The notes under the pieces were generated by a model that saw only the letters and a program-made list of their open reading frames with translations, was not told the DNA's origin and did no database searches. A stretch of 64,000 nucleotides of DNA from Akkermansia muciniphila. Lineage in GTDB: Bacteria > Verrucomicrobiota > Verrucomicrobiia > Limisphaerales > BJHT01. This document shows, one piece after another, positions 17,019 through 26,494 of the stretch. A program made the position numbers and the translations under genes. The DNA is taken from assembly GCA_945861535.1 (NCBI GenBank), contig CAMAUZ010000007.1:62001-126000 (forward strand), written 5' to 3'. Numbering within the stretch: the first letter of the stretch is position 1; every line of letters starts with the position of its first letter.

Positions 17019-17921
17019 ATGAAAATCATCTCCCTGCTCCCCAGCGCCACGGAGATGATCTATCTGCTCGGGCTGGGCGACCAGCTCGTGGCCACGTCGC
17101 ACGAGTGCGATTTTCCGCCCGAGGCTCGGAGCAAACCGCGGGTTACTCGCAGTGTGCTCCACAACGGCATGGACAGCGGCGAGATTGACCGGCTCGTGCG
17201 TGAGCGCCTGCGGGCGGGGCTGCCGCTCTACGAACTCGACCACGACCTCTGGTGCCGGGCGGCTCCCGATCTCGTCATCACCCAAAAGCTGTGCGATGTC
17301 TGCGCGGTGTCGTTCGACAACGTTGCGCGCGCCGTGACATTGCTCGATCCGCCGCCCAAAATTCTCACGCTCGAACCGCAGTCGCTCGATGATATTTTCG
17401 CCAACCTTCGCGCCATCGGCACGGCCACGGGTGCTGAGGTGCGTGCGGCGGCGGTCGTCGGTGAATTGGAAGTGCGAGTGCGTCACGTCCGCGACCGCGC
17501 ACCATGCACCACGCGGAAAGTGCTCTGCCTCGAATGGCTCGACCCGCCGTTCTGCGCCGGACATTGGCTGCCGCAGCTCGTGAGTTATGCGGGCGGGGTG
17601 GATGGTCTGGGCAGGCCCGCCGCTGATTCGGTGCTGGTCGAGTGGGAGACCCTCCGGCACTACGATCCCGAAGTGATCGTGGTGATGTGCTGCGGCTTCG
17701 GCATTCCGCGCACGCTGGAGGATTTGGCGAAGCTGAAGAACCACGATGTTTGGAGACGCCTGCGGGCCGTGCAGAACGGCAGCGTCTTTGTCACCGATGG
17801 CAACCAACATTTCAGCCGACCGGGGCCACGCTTAGTGGACAGCCTCGAAATCCTGGCGGGCATTTTGCATCCGGGGATTTTCCCTGAATTCGCCGGGAAA
17901 CAATTCGTGAGGTGCGTGTGA
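17019..17921 (+). CDS. Cobalamin-binding protein, BtuF-like, without signal peptide
   Basis: 300-residue protein of the COG0614 periplasmic-binding fold. It opens MKIISLLPSATEMIYLLGLG, the typical start of BtuF-like proteins once a signal peptide is removed. Internal blocks include DLVITQKLCDVCAVS and VLCLEWLDPPFCAGHWLPQL, the latter carrying the conserved Glu-Trp and Cys-Ala-Gly. No export signal is seen, so it is predicted to be cytoplasmic, as in other BtuF relatives encoded beside DUF71 ATPases. No BtuC or BtuD gene is in the window. Its stop overlaps the DUF71 start (GTGA). Confidence 0.8.
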   Translation: MKIISLLPSATEMIYLLGLGDQLVATSHECDFPPEARSKPRVTRSVLHNGMDSGEIDRLVRERLRAGLPLYELDHDLWCRAAPDLVITQKLCDVCAVSFDNVARAVTLLDPPPKILTLEPQSLDDIFANLRAIGTATGAEVRAAAVVGELEVRVRHVRDRAPCTTRKVLCLEWLDPPFCAGHWLPQLVSYAGGVDGLGRPAADSVLVEWETLRHYDPEVIVVMCCGFGIPRTLEDLAKLKNHDVWRRLRAVQNGSVFVTDGNQHFSRPGPRLVDSLEILAGILHPGIFPEFAGKQFVRCV

Positions 17922-18586
17922 GCCGAAAACTCGTGGTGTCGTGGAGCACGGGGAAGGACGCGGCGTGGGCGTTGCAGGTCTTGCGCACGTCGTCGGATTT
18001 CGAGGTGGTTGGTTTGGTGACGTCCGTGGTGCCCAAATTCGGGCGAGTCGCGATGCACGGCGTGCGCGAGAGCCTGGCCCTGGCGCAGGCCAAGGCGGCC
18101 GGGCTGCCGCTCTACAACATCTACCTCGACTGGCCGTGCTCGAACGAACGCTACGAGGAAAGCACCCGGACCGCGCTGGAATGGCTGAAGCGCGAGCGCG
18201 GGGTCGAGGTGATGGCGTTTGGCGACCTGTTCCTACAGGACGTGCGGAACTATCGCGAACGCCTGCTAGCGACGGCAGGCATCGAGCCGCTGTTCCCTCT
18301 GTGGGGACGCAACACGCGGGAGCTGGCGACCGAGATGCTCGCGGCGGGCTTGCGTGCGCGGGTCGTGTGTCTCGATCCGAAACGGGTGCCGCGTCACCAC
18401 GCCGGGGCGGACTACACGGCGGATTTTCTCGCGAGCCTGCCGGCAGACGTCGATCCCTGCGCCGAGGCGGGTGAATTCCACACCTTCTGTTACGCCGGCC
18501 CCATGTTCACCGGGCCGATTCCCATTTCCGTCGGTGAGACGGTGGAACGCGATGGTTTTGTGTTTACCGATCTGATTCCTAGGTGA
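17918..18586 (+). CDS. DUF71/COG2102 PP-loop ATPase, B12-associated subgroup
   Basis: 222-residue ATP pyrophosphatase. The PP-loop SWSTGKDAAWA is near residues 8-18, and the family hallmark GEFHTFCYAGPMF near residues 185-197. The eukaryotic and archaeal relative Dph6 amidates diphthine. Bacteria lack diphthamide, and comparative genomics has linked this bacterial subgroup to B12 salvage. The context here (riboswitch-controlled receptor and BtuF-like protein) agrees. I start it at the GTG at 17918, overlapping the upstream stop by four bases; another GTG two codons earlier is possible. The exact reaction is unknown. Confidence 0.85.
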   Translation: MSRKLVVSWSTGKDAAWALQVLRTSSDFEVVGLVTSVVPKFGRVAMHGVRESLALAQAKAAGLPLYNIYLDWPCSNERYEESTRTALEWLKRERGVEVMAFGDLFLQDVRNYRERLLATAGIEPLFPLWGRNTRELATEMLAAGLRARVVCLDPKRVPRHHAGADYTADFLASLPADVDPCAEAGEFHTFCYAGPMFTGPIPISVGETVERDGFVFTDLIPR

Positions 18587-18682
18587 ACGGATGCTGCGGG
18601 TTTCAGAACTGATTCGTGATTCGGTAGGCGTGAGGCCGCCTTGCTGATCGTTGATCCTTTCCAACTGATTACTCATTACAAT

Positions 18683-20044
18683 TCACTTCCCCCGCTCCCC
18701 GACCCGCCGCCGCGCATACTCTCGCGCTGCCTCCGCGGTCGTGATCTCCTCGAGCAACTGCTTCTCGCGAATCTCCGCCAGCAACTCTCCAAGCTCGCGG
18801 CCTTCGGACAAACCCATCGCGATCATTTCGGCTCCGGTGATCAGGGGCGGACGCAGCGGCGGTTTGCGGGCCAGCTCGGCGGTTTGTGCGACGAGGAATT
18901 GGTGATGGGTCAGGTCGCCGTTGGAGGCCAGGCAGTCGAGGCGGTGTAGCTCCAGTTCCAGCGGAAAGGTGGGGCGCAGCAGCAGGCGGTTGAGCGTGGA
19001 TTTGCGCATCTGCTGCACGTCCTTGAACTGCATGTGCAGGCGGACGCAGGTGACGATCTCGTCGATCTGCCGGCGCGGAAAACGCAGGCGCTGGAGCAAC
19101 GCCTCGCTCATGGTCGCGCCGACGGTTTCGTGGCCGTAGAAATGAATGGCACCCGTCACCGGATCCAGCGTGGCGGTGGGCGGTTTGGCCACGTCGTGCA
19201 GCAGCGCGGCCCACGGCAGGCTCGGCGGCGCGTCGGGCGGTAGATGCTCGAGCAGGAGCAGGATGTGCCGGAAAACATTGCCTTCGGGATGGTACTCGGG
19301 CGATTGCTCGCAGGCTTCGGTGGCGGCGATTTCCGGGAGGATTTCCGCCAGCAGCCCGCTGTCGCGCAGAAGTTGGAGACCGCGCGCGGCGTGCGGGGGA
19401 CGCAGGAGTTTCAGCAGTTCGTCGCGGATGCGTTCGGCGCTGACGGTGCGGATGGTCGCGGCGTTTTCGCGCACGGCCGCGTGCGTTGCCGGATCAATGG
19501 TGAAGCCAAGCTGCGCGGCGAAGCGCACGGCGCGCAGCATTCGCAAATGATCCTCGGCAAAACGCTCCCGCGGATCGCCGATGGCGCGAAGGACGCGCAG
19601 CGCGAGGTCGGCGCGGCCGCCCACCCAGTCGTGGAGTTCCTGCGTCGTGGGATCGAAGAAAAGTCCGTTGACGGTGAAATCGCGGCGCACGGCGTCGGCC
19701 CGCGCGTCGGCGAACTCGACGTGTTCGGGCCGCCGTCCGTCGCGGTAATCGGATTCGGTGCGGAACGTGGCGACTTGCAGGTTGTGCCCGCCCTCGATCA
19801 CCACGACGACGCCGAACTGCCGGCCCACCGGCACCGTGTGCGGAAACAGCGCCTCGACCTCCGGCGGCCGGGCGGACGTGGCGATGTCGTAGTCCTGCGG
19901 TTCTTTGCCGAGCAATTGATCACGCACACAGCCGCCGACCCAGAACGCCGCGTGCCCGCCCGCGCGCAGGCGCTGAACGACGCGAAGCGCGACCTCGCGC
20001 AAGAGCGGCGCGGATTTTGGAGGATGTTGGTCGGTGTCGGACAT
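18683..20044 (-). CDS. cca: CCA tRNA nucleotidyltransferase / poly(A) polymerase family protein
   Basis: Class II nucleotidyltransferase of 453 residues. The head domain carries FWVGGCVRDQLLG and the metal ligands in DYDIAT (Asp51, Asp53). RRDFTVNGLFFDP and EDHLRMLRAVRFAAQLGF are the tRNA-NT neck blocks. An HD domain follows (WAALLHDVAKP). The HD domain is typical of bacterial CCA enzymes of this group, which add or repair the tRNA 3' end. I start it at MSDTDQHP because the preceding in-frame Met falls in an inverted repeat. Confidence 0.9.
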   Translation of the reverse strand: MSDTDQHPPKSAPLLREVALRVVQRLRAGGHAAFWVGGCVRDQLLGKEPQDYDIATSARPPEVEALFPHTVPVGRQFGVVVVIEGGHNLQVATFRTESDYRDGRRPEHVEFADARADAVRRDFTVNGLFFDPTTQELHDWVGGRADLALRVLRAIGDPRERFAEDHLRMLRAVRFAAQLGFTIDPATHAAVRENAATIRTVSAERIRDELLKLLRPPHAARGLQLLRDSGLLAEILPEIAATEACEQSPEYHPEGNVFRHILLLLEHLPPDAPPSLPWAALLHDVAKPPTATLDPVTGAIHFYGHETVGATMSEALLQRLRFPRRQIDEIVTCVRLHMQFKDVQQMRKSTLNRLLLRPTFPLELELHRLDCLASNGDLTHHQFLVAQTAELARKPPLRPPLITGAEMIAMGLSEGRELGELLAEIREKQLLEEITTAEAAREYARRRVGERGK

Positions 20045-20049
20045 GGGTG

Positions 20050-20260
20050 GGAAAGTTCCAAGGCTAAAGCTCAAAGCTCAAGGGAAGGACCAAACCGGGC
20101 CAAGCACCAAGGACGCTGGTGCGATGCAGCATTTCCCGCTGAGAGGCGCGCCAAGCTCGCACCGGCGAAGTGTGTTTTCAGAATGCCGCTGGGATTTGCT
20201 TGGTGATTGGAGCTTGGCCATTCCCTTGAGCTTTGAGCTTTGAGCTTTGAGCTTTTTCCC
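20050..20260. repeat. Inverted repeat (family E), arms rich in 'agctcaaagctc'
   Basis: Left arm 20050-20086 and right arm 20221-20260. The innermost 19 nt (agctcaaagctcaagggaa) are an exact complement. The arms are built of a 9-nt unit (agctcaaag) repeated two to four times, so length differs between arms. The family recurs at 26371-26430 (one arm) and 55127-55450. Confidence 0.9.
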
Positions 20261-20274
20261 TCGCTCCCCTCGGC

Positions 20275-21306
20275 TCAAAACCCGTTCAACGCATCGATCA
20301 ACTGCCGCAGCCGACCGTATTGGCGGCGGTCGAAGCCGAAGGCGACGCGTGCGAGGTGCGGCACGTCGTTGTCCTCGAGTTCGTCGGGCAGGGCGTTGAC
20401 GACGGTGAAGGGCTGGCCCTCGATGATGTCGGCGAAGTCGCTGTTCAACGCGGCGAGCGTGCCGGGCGAGGGCGCGCGTTGCAGGCGGATGACGAGGAGT
20501 TCCTTCACGAAGCGGGTTGAGTGGAAGTTGCGGTAGAAGCGCGTGATGCACCTCACCGCGTCATCCACTGTGTCCGCGATGGTGTAGAGGCCGAGGTCTT
20601 CCGCTGAGATCAGGCGGTTGCGCAGGAGATGTTCGCGGAGGGTCTTGTCCCAGGATTTCCAATAGGTGCCGCCGGGCTTGTCGATGAGCACGAGCGGGCG
20701 CAGGCGGCCCTTGCCAGTCTGCATCAAGGTGAGGGCCTCGTAGCCTTCGTCGAGCGTGCCGAAGCCGCCGGGGAACAGCGCCAGCGCGTCGGAATTGCGC
20801 AGGAACGTGAGCTTGCGCGTGAAGAAATATTTGAAGGTGATGAGCTTCTTGTCCTGCGCGATGACGGGGTTGGCGCTCTGTTCCCACGGCAGCCGGATGT
20901 TCGCGCCAAAGCTGCGCTCCGGCCCCGCGCCTTCGTGTCCGGCCTGCATGATGCCCGGCCCCGCACCGGTGATGACCATGAAGCCGGCGTCCGCAATCTT
21001 GCGCGCGAACTCGACCGCCTGCTGATATTCGACCTGGTTGGGTTGCGTGCGCGCCGAGCCGAAGATCGTGACTTTGCGCGTGGCGGCATACGGCTCGAAG
21101 AGGCGGAAGGCGTAGCGCAACTCGCGCACGGCCGTCTGGATCACGCGCACGTCGCCGCGGTCCTCGACGTCGGTGAGCAGCTTCAGCGCGCTCTCGATGA
21201 TGTCCGCGACGAGGTCGGGATTGTGCCCGCCGCCTTTGAGCGCGATGAGTTCATCAATGCGCCGCCGCAATTCCGAGGGCGCCGGTGGTCTGTCCCGTGT
21301 TTCCAT
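20275..21306 (-). CDS. LOG-family (TIGR00730-like) Rossmann protein
   Basis: 343-residue protein of the LOG / 'lysine decarboxylase-like' superfamily. KVTIFGSARTQP and FMVITGAGPGIMQAGHEGA form the nucleotide-binding part. The signature PGGFGTLDEGYEALTLMQTG follows. The family includes cytokinin-nucleotide phosphoribohydrolases, and most bacterial members probably cleave nucleoside monophosphates. About 70 extra residues at the N terminus and 80 at the C terminus mark this as a longer subgroup. The Glu of PGGxGTxxE is replaced: Asp-Glu follow directly as TLDE, which fits the consensus. Confidence 0.8.
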   Translation of the reverse strand: METRDRPPAPSELRRRIDELIALKGGGHNPDLVADIIESALKLLTDVEDRGDVRVIQTAVRELRYAFRLFEPYAATRKVTIFGSARTQPNQVEYQQAVEFARKIADAGFMVITGAGPGIMQAGHEGAGPERSFGANIRLPWEQSANPVIAQDKKLITFKYFFTRKLTFLRNSDALALFPGGFGTLDEGYEALTLMQTGKGRLRPLVLIDKPGGTYWKSWDKTLREHLLRNRLISAEDLGLYTIADTVDDAVRCITRFYRNFHSTRFVKELLVIRLQRAPSPGTLAALNSDFADIIEGQPFTVVNALPDELEDNDVPHLARVAFGFDRRQYGRLRQLIDALNGF

Positions 21307-21368
21307 TGCGCGAGGCTACCGGTTTGGGCGACGAATACAACGGTCCGGCGCGACGATGCAGCCAACGT

Positions 21369-21538
21369 GACAGGAGCGCGGCCTTCAGGCCGCAGAAACG
21401 TGCCTCCTGCATGGGGCGAACGAATTTGCCGGACTACTTTTTAGACTCACCACACACTGAGTCGAGGTCCCCGTTCGGATTGTTCGGAGCAGTCGCTGCG
21501 GGCGGGCGTTTCTGCGGCCTGAAGGCCGCGCTCCTGTC
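21369..21538. repeat. Inverted repeat (family J), perfect 32-nt arms
   Basis: Arms 21369-21400 and 21507-21538 are exact complements around a 106-nt interior. Each arm contains its own small palindrome (gcggccttcaggccgc). It lies between two minus-strand genes. Confidence 0.95.
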
Positions 21539-21553
21539 GCCCTCACTGCAGAG

Positions 21554-22210
21554 TTACGGCGGAAGCGGGACGGCGGCGAGGCGGGCTTGGAATTGCTGAC
21601 AAGCCTTGGCGATGTCCGGGGCGTTGAGGATGGCGGAGACGACGCAGATGCGGCGCGCGCCGGCGGCAAGGACGGCGTCGAGGTTTTCCAGCGTAATGCC
21701 GCCGATGGCGAACCACGGGAGGCGGAGATGGGCCGCGGCCCAGCAGACGTACTCGAGGGTGACAGCGGGGCGTCCGGGCTTGGTGGGTGTGGGAAAAATC
21801 GGGCCGATGGCGAGGTAGTCGGGGCTGGCGCGGAGGGCGCGCCGGGCCTGCTCGGGAGCGTGGGTGCTGAGGCCGAGGAGCAGTTGCTTGGGACAGCCGG
21901 TGACTTGCGCGGCGACAGTGTAGCCGGCTTCGTAGAAATCTTCCTGGCCCAGGTGGCAGATGGGCGCGCCGACGTGGAGGGCGATCGTGGGATGGTCGTT
22001 GATGACGAGGGCGATGCCGGCGCGTTCGGTGATGGGCAGGAGGGATTCGGCGAGGCGCTGGATTTCGTCTGGGGCGGTGTTTTTCGCCCGCAATTGGATC
22101 AGGTCGGAGCCGCCATCGCAGAGCTGCTGCGCCACCGCGGCGGGGGATCGGCCGTGGAGATAAGCCGTATCGACAAACGTGTAGAGGCGGCAGGCGGCGA
22201 GGGGCTTCAT
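21554..22210 (-). CDS. thiE: Thiamine-phosphate synthase
   Basis: 218-residue TIM-barrel enzyme joining HMP pyrophosphate and the thiazole phosphate. Blocks match ThiE: LIQLRAKN (pyrophosphate-binding Arg/Lys), LVINDHPTIALHVGAPICHL, YLAIGPIFPTPTKPG and WFAIGGITLENLDAVLAAGA. The block in which E. coli ThiE has VHLGQED is ICHLGQEDF here. No other thiamine gene and no TPP riboswitch is visible nearby. Confidence 0.92.
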   Translation of the reverse strand: MKPLAACRLYTFVDTAYLHGRSPAAVAQQLCDGGSDLIQLRAKNTAPDEIQRLAESLLPITERAGIALVINDHPTIALHVGAPICHLGQEDFYEAGYTVAAQVTGCPKQLLLGLSTHAPEQARRALRASPDYLAIGPIFPTPTKPGRPAVTLEYVCWAAAHLRLPWFAIGGITLENLDAVLAAGARRICVVSAILNAPDIAKACQQFQARLAAVPLPP

Positions 22211-22250
22211 CTGCGGGGAAGGACTGACCGGCGCCGCGCCGGTCGGTGAC

Positions 22251-23633
22251 TCAGGCCTTTTCTTGGAGCAACTCGCGCCGTCCGCCGGTCAGGAGTTCTT
22301 CGATGAAGTTGGTCGAGTAAACCCCGCGGCGGAAGTTGGGGTCCTGGAGGATGGCTTGCTCGAAGGCGATGGTGCTCTTGACGCCGGTGATCATGTATTC
22401 GCCCAGTGCGCGGCTCATGATCTCCATGGCTTCGCGGCGGTCTTTGCCATAGGTGATGAGCTTGCCGATCATCGAGTCGTAATACGGGGGGATCGTGTAG
22501 CCGGCGTAGGCGTGGCTGTCGACGCGGACGCCGCGACCGCCGGGCGCGTAATACATCTCGATCCGACCGGGGCTGGGGCGGAAGTCGTCGAAGGGGTCTT
22601 CGGCGTTGATGCGGCATTCAATGGCGTGGCCGCGGAAGTGGACGTCGTTTTGGGAGATGCGCAGCGGTTCGCCCATGGCGATGAGAATCTGCTGCTTGAC
22701 GAGGTCGATCCCGGTGACTTCTTCGGTGATGGGATGCTCGACCTGGATGCGCTTGTTGACCTCGAGGAAATAGAAATTGCCCTGGTCATCGACGACAAAC
22801 TCGACGGTGCCGGCGTTGCTGTAGTTGGCGAGTTCGGCAATGCGGACGGCGGCCTTGCCCATCTTTTTTCGGAGGTCCTTGAATTTGCGTTCAAACAGCG
22901 GCGACGGAGTTTCTTCGATAACTTTCTGGTGCCGCCGTTGGATCGAGCAATCGCGTTCGCCGAGGTGGATAATGTTGCCGCGGTTGTCGCCGAGGATCTG
23001 AAACTCGATGTGGTGGGGGTTTTCGATGTACTTTTCGATATAGACACCGGAATTGCTGAAGGACTTCTCGGCTTCGGTGCGCGAGGTGTGATAGCCCTTG
23101 ATCATCGAGATGTCGTTGTGCGCGATGCGCATGCCCCGCCCGCCGCCTCCGGCGACGGCCTTTATCATTACCGGATACCCGATTTTCTTGGCCACCACGA
23201 GTGCTTCTTGCTCGTTCTCGACTAGGCCGTCAGAACCCGGGGGAGTCGGAACACCCGCTTTTTTGGCCAAAGTCCGGCTCACCTGTTTGTCTTCGAGTGC
23301 TTTCATCGCCCGCGAACTGGGACCAATGAAACGGATGTTGCAGCTCTCACAGACATCCGCGAAATGGGCGTTCTCCGAGAGGAATCCGTAGCCGGGATGG
23401 ATGGCGTCCACGTCCGCGATCTCCGCCGCACTAATGAGCCGGTCGATGCGTAGATAGCTCTCGGAACTTTGTCCTTTACCGATGCAAATAGCCTCGTCGG
23501 CCAGTTGGACGTGCATGGAATTGGCATCGGCCTCCGAATAGACCGCGACCGTGCGGACGTTCAATTCCTTGCAGGCGCGGATGATGCGAATGGCAATCTC
23601 GCCCCGATTGGCGACCAAAATCTTTTCAAACAT
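22251..23633 (-). CDS. accC: Acetyl-CoA carboxylase, biotin carboxylase subunit
   Basis: 460-residue ATP-grasp enzyme that carboxylates the biotin on AccB, the first step of fatty-acid synthesis. It begins [20 protein letters not shown]. It has [14 protein letters not shown] (ATP lid), the substrate block [19 protein letters not shown], and [20 protein letters not shown]. In that last block, other enzymes have FIEMNTRIQVEHPVTE. It lies 87 nt downstream of accB on the same strand, the common accBC order. Confidence 0.95.
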   Translation of the reverse strand: MFEKILVANRGEIAIRIIRACKELNVRTVAVYSEADANSMHVQLADEAICIGKGQSSESYLRIDRLISAAEIADVDAIHPGYGFLSENAHFADVCESCNIRFIGPSSRAMKALEDKQVSRTLAKKAGVPTPPGSDGLVENEQEALVVAKKIGYPVMIKAVAGGGGRGMRIAHNDISMIKGYHTSRTEAEKSFSNSGVYIEKYIENPHHIEFQILGDNRGNIIHLGERDCSIQRRHQKVIEETPSPLFERKFKDLRKKMGKAAVRIAELANYSNAGTVEFVVDDQGNFYFLEVNKRIQVEHPITEEVTGIDLVKQQILIAMGEPLRISQNDVHFRGHAIECRINAEDPFDDFRPSPGRIEMYYAPGGRGVRVDSHAYAGYTIPPYYDSMIGKLITYGKDRREAMEIMSRALGEYMITGVKSTIAFEQAILQDPNFRRGVYSTNFIEELLTGGRRELLQEKA

Positions 23634-23720
23634 GATGGATTGCTCCGGTGCCCGCCCGCACGGCTCGCTGGCTGGTGAGCCGCCGGGGTGCCGGGAAATT
23701 TGGCAACGTTAAGGTGGAAG

Positions 23721-24191
23721 TCAGGTGGGCCGGATGCGGAAGAGCGGCTGGCCAAATTCCACCGGCTTGGTGTTCTCGGCCACGACCTGAGTGATCACGC
23801 CTTTGACCTCCGCTTTGATTTCGTTCATCACCTTCATGGCTTCAATGATGCACACGACGGTGTCGGGTCCGACTTCCGTGCCGACAGCGACGTAGGGCGC
23901 CGACTCCGGGGACGGGGAGAGATAAAAGGTTCCGATCATCGGAGATTTGATTTCGGCGTCGCCGACGCTCTTGGCCGCCGGGGCCAGCAAGGCGGGGGCT
24001 GCCGCAACCGCAGCCGCCTGAATCACGGGAACTCCCGCCGATTGCGGGGCGTCTTCGAGGACGGCACCGCCGCCACCGCCTTGGAGTCCGCGTTTGAGCC
24101 GGACTTTGAAACCTTCCTTCTCCAGCTCGAACTCCGCGATGGAGTTCTTCCGCATCAGATCAATGATCGCTTTGATGTCTTTCAGGTCCAC
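23721..24191 (-). CDS. accB: Acetyl-CoA carboxylase biotin carboxyl carrier protein
   Basis: 156 residues. The N terminus MDLKDIKAIIDLMRKNSIAE is typical of BCCP. An Ala/Pro-rich linker follows. The C-terminal biotinyl domain has SPMIGTFYLSPSPESAPYVA and the attachment motif CIIEAMKVMNEIKAE (biotinylated Lys in AMKVM). It is the first gene of the accBC pair. Confidence 0.95.
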   Translation of the reverse strand: MDLKDIKAIIDLMRKNSIAEFELEKEGFKVRLKRGLQGGGGGAVLEDAPQSAGVPVIQAAAVAAAPALLAPAAKSVGDAEIKSPMIGTFYLSPSPESAPYVAVGTEVGPDTVVCIIEAMKVMNEIKAEVKGVITQVVAENTKPVEFGQPLFRIRPT

Positions 24192-24401
24192 AAATGCTCT
24201 CCCATGGGTTGGAATTGATCGGGCCGATAAATCGGGAAGTGGTGAAACTGCGAGCTAAAAAATTCCGATTGGCTGCTGAGGCCGGCCACGGATTTATCGC
24301 ATATTTCAAACACGTCGGCACGCTAGGGATGTTACGAAAATGCGTCAAGCGAAGTTTCCCGCGTCGCGGAGAGAATAACTGCGCAAAGGCGGGCTACAGG
24401 C

Positions 24402-24842
24402 TCAAGCGGCCGGCTTTATTAGCGATAAAGCCGCCTCCAATCCAAGGACATAGGAGTGCGGCCCGAACCCGCAGATCTGCCCGCGGCACACGGCAGCGAT
24501 CATTGAATGGTGCCGGAATTCCTCGCGAGCGTGGATGTTGGAGAGATGGATTTCCACGGTGGGAATTCCCGTCGCTGAGATGGCATCGCGGAGGGCGATG
24601 CTGGTGTGGGTATAGGCCCCGGCGTTCAGCACGACCGCCCCGAACTCACCGACCGCTTGCTGAATCCAAGTGACGAGTTCGCCCTCGGAATTGCTCTGCC
24701 GAAAATCCACCGCGACGCCGAGTTCGCCGGCACGTTGGCACACCGTCGTCTCGATTTCCGCCAGCGTGGTCTTCCCGTAAATCCCCGGCTCACGCTTCCC
24801 GAGCAGGTTGAGATTCGGACCGTTCAAGAACAAGAGTTTCAT
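24402..24842 (-). CDS. aroQ: 3-dehydroquinate dehydratase, type II
   Basis: 146 residues catalysing dehydration of 3-dehydroquinate in the shikimate pathway. Type II blocks are clear: [20 protein letters not shown] (with catalytic Arg/Tyr), [50 protein letters not shown] (catalytic His) and [11 protein letters not shown]. The start MKLLFLNG lies 13 nt after the stop of the O-antigen-ligase-like gene, so the two are probably co-transcribed. Confidence 0.95.
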   Translation of the reverse strand: MKLLFLNGPNLNLLGKREPGIYGKTTLAEIETTVCQRAGELGVAVDFRQSNSEGELVTWIQQAVGEFGAVVLNAGAYTHTSIALRDAISATGIPTVEIHLSNIHAREEFRHHSMIAAVCRGQICGFGPHSYVLGLEAALSLIKPAA

Positions 24843-24855
24843 GGCAACAAGGGTT

Positions 24856-26196
24856 CTAACGAGCGGCCACCGGGGTGTCGATTTGATTTCCTCGCACCGC
24901 GTTCCCCCACAGCCAGCCAAGGAGCGCAAACCCCGGCCAAGCAATGGCGGGCACATACAGTCCAAATTCGATGAAACTCTGCAAACACCAACCGGCCAGG
25001 CCGAGCCAGACGAGAAAGACAAACGTGGAGTTTCTGACCTGACTATTGCGATACAGTAAGAAAATCGACCCGAAGAAAAACGCCGCAAACGCCAGCGCAC
25101 CTACCACCCCGGAATCGGAAGCCTGCTGGAGAAAATCATTATGCGTCAGCCGGGCCATCTCGGCCTCGGGAGGTTTGATCTTCTGATAGGCCGCCAGAAA
25201 GGTCCCCGGTCCGGTTCCCAGGACCGGATTGGCCAGGAAGGTCTTGGCCGCCGCGCGCCAGTAATCAAAGCGCGCGCCGACACTCGTCGCGCCCTTGGCG
25301 AAGTAACCTTGAAAACGCAGGCCAAAACCGAGCAACCCGAGCACCGTTACCGCCACCGCGACGCCCAGTTTCATCCGGCGCGGCACCCGCGTCCGCCCCA
25401 ACGCCACCAGCAGCATGACGACCGCAATCAGCCAGCCCCCCTTCGACCCGGTCCAGTACAGGCACCCCAAGCCTCCCACCAGCAACGCCGCCGGGAGTCC
25501 GACGCGCACCGGCGGCGGCAGTTCCCGCCCGCCAAACCACGCCGCCCCAACCACCGCCGGCAGCAGGAGGAGGAGCACGCCCGCCAGCGCATTGGGATAA
25601 ACCAACGTCGAAAAAATCCGGTTGCTTTGGATCTTTTTCAGGAACTCCGGCGACATCGGTTTGTCCGCCATTTGCTCCAAGATGTACTTCCGCGTCTCCT
25701 CCAAGCCACCGAAATGCTGCTGCCATCCCTGCACCAAGACCACCGCCAGACAGCCGCCGAGAAAAAACCAGAACAGCCGCAACCGCTCGACCTTGGCCAG
25801 CGCGAACATCCCGAGATAAAAGCACGCCAGACACGCGCCGAAATGCAGCAGCGTCGCCCGCGTCAGGTCGGGTCGGATGCTTTGCGCGCCGGACAGGAGC
25901 TGCCAGCCGAACCACACGACCGGGAGCGCCACGATCCACGTCGGTGCTGCCGTTTGGAATTTTCCCAACCGCAGCCCCAGGCCGACCAGTCCCGCCAGCA
26001 AGACATACCCCCATTCCACCGGCCACGGTTGAATGATGAACTCGATGCGATTTTGCGGCGCGGCGACCGCATCGTTCAACACGATGGGATTCCCGAACTT
26101 GAGCAGACTGATACCCAGCATCAGGCCGAACCCCGCCACGAACAAAACCTCCCACACCGATTCCGGACCGGACGATTTCTGCGGCGGCGGTGACAT
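24856..26196 (-). CDS. O-antigen ligase / WzyC-like polytopic membrane protein
   Basis: 446-residue membrane protein with about ten to twelve hydrophobic helices and one large periplasmic loop. The Wzy_C signature is visible: [15 protein letters not shown]-like segment ([20 protein letters not shown]), GSKGGWL, and the C-terminal loop [11 protein letters not shown]-type ([20 protein letters not shown]) with GTGPGTF and [18 protein letters not shown]. Such proteins ligate or polymerise lipid-linked sugars at the periplasmic face. I start it at [10 protein letters not shown]; the frame is open for 92 codons further upstream only through repeat-derived sequence. Confidence 0.85.
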   Translation of the reverse strand: MSPPPQKSSGPESVWEVLFVAGFGLMLGISLLKFGNPIVLNDAVAAPQNRIEFIIQPWPVEWGYVLLAGLVGLGLRLGKFQTAAPTWIVALPVVWFGWQLLSGAQSIRPDLTRATLLHFGACLACFYLGMFALAKVERLRLFWFFLGGCLAVVLVQGWQQHFGGLEETRKYILEQMADKPMSPEFLKKIQSNRIFSTLVYPNALAGVLLLLLPAVVGAAWFGGRELPPPVRVGLPAALLVGGLGCLYWTGSKGGWLIAVVMLLVALGRTRVPRRMKLGVAVAVTVLGLLGFGLRFQGYFAKGATSVGARFDYWRAAAKTFLANPVLGTGPGTFLAAYQKIKPPEAEMARLTHNDFLQQASDSGVVGALAFAAFFFGSIFLLYRNSQVRNSTFVFLVWLGLAGWCLQSFIEFGLYVPAIAWPGFALLGWLWGNAVRGNQIDTPVAAR

Positions 26197-26254
26197 GCCG
26201 CGCACCGTACCGAAACCTCCCGCGACAATCCAGACATACGGCGACCAGCCCCCC

Positions 26255-26326
26255 GGAGCGCCGACCTTCGGTCCGGCGTGCCCCGCCACGTTGCCACCAA
26301 CGCGCCGGAGCGGAAATCGGCGCTCC
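26255..26326. repeat. Inverted repeat (family F), intergenic copy
   Basis: Arms 26255-26278 and 26303-26326 match at 20 of 24 positions. They have the same total length (72 nt) and arm length as the copy inside ogt. Confidence 0.8.
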
Positions 26327-26370
26327 ACCCGAGCCGTCGGCGGTGCCGGCCAAGCGCGGCCTCGACCGCT

Positions 26371-26430
26371 TGCTGCTTGGTGCTTGGATCTTTTTTTGAG
26401 TCTTTGAACTTTGAGCTTTGAGCTTTTCCT
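26371..26430. repeat. Repeat family E, solitary arm
   Basis: tgcttggtgcttgg followed by ttttttgagtctttgaac and tttgagctttgagctttt matches one arm of the family E elements. No complementary partner is seen nearby. Its T-rich stretch could end the small transcript reading toward it. Confidence 0.7.
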
Positions 26431-26494
26431 CCAGTCTTTCCCCGACGCGATCCGTCCTTGAGCCTGCGCCAAACCGCGTTATCCTCCGGCCACC

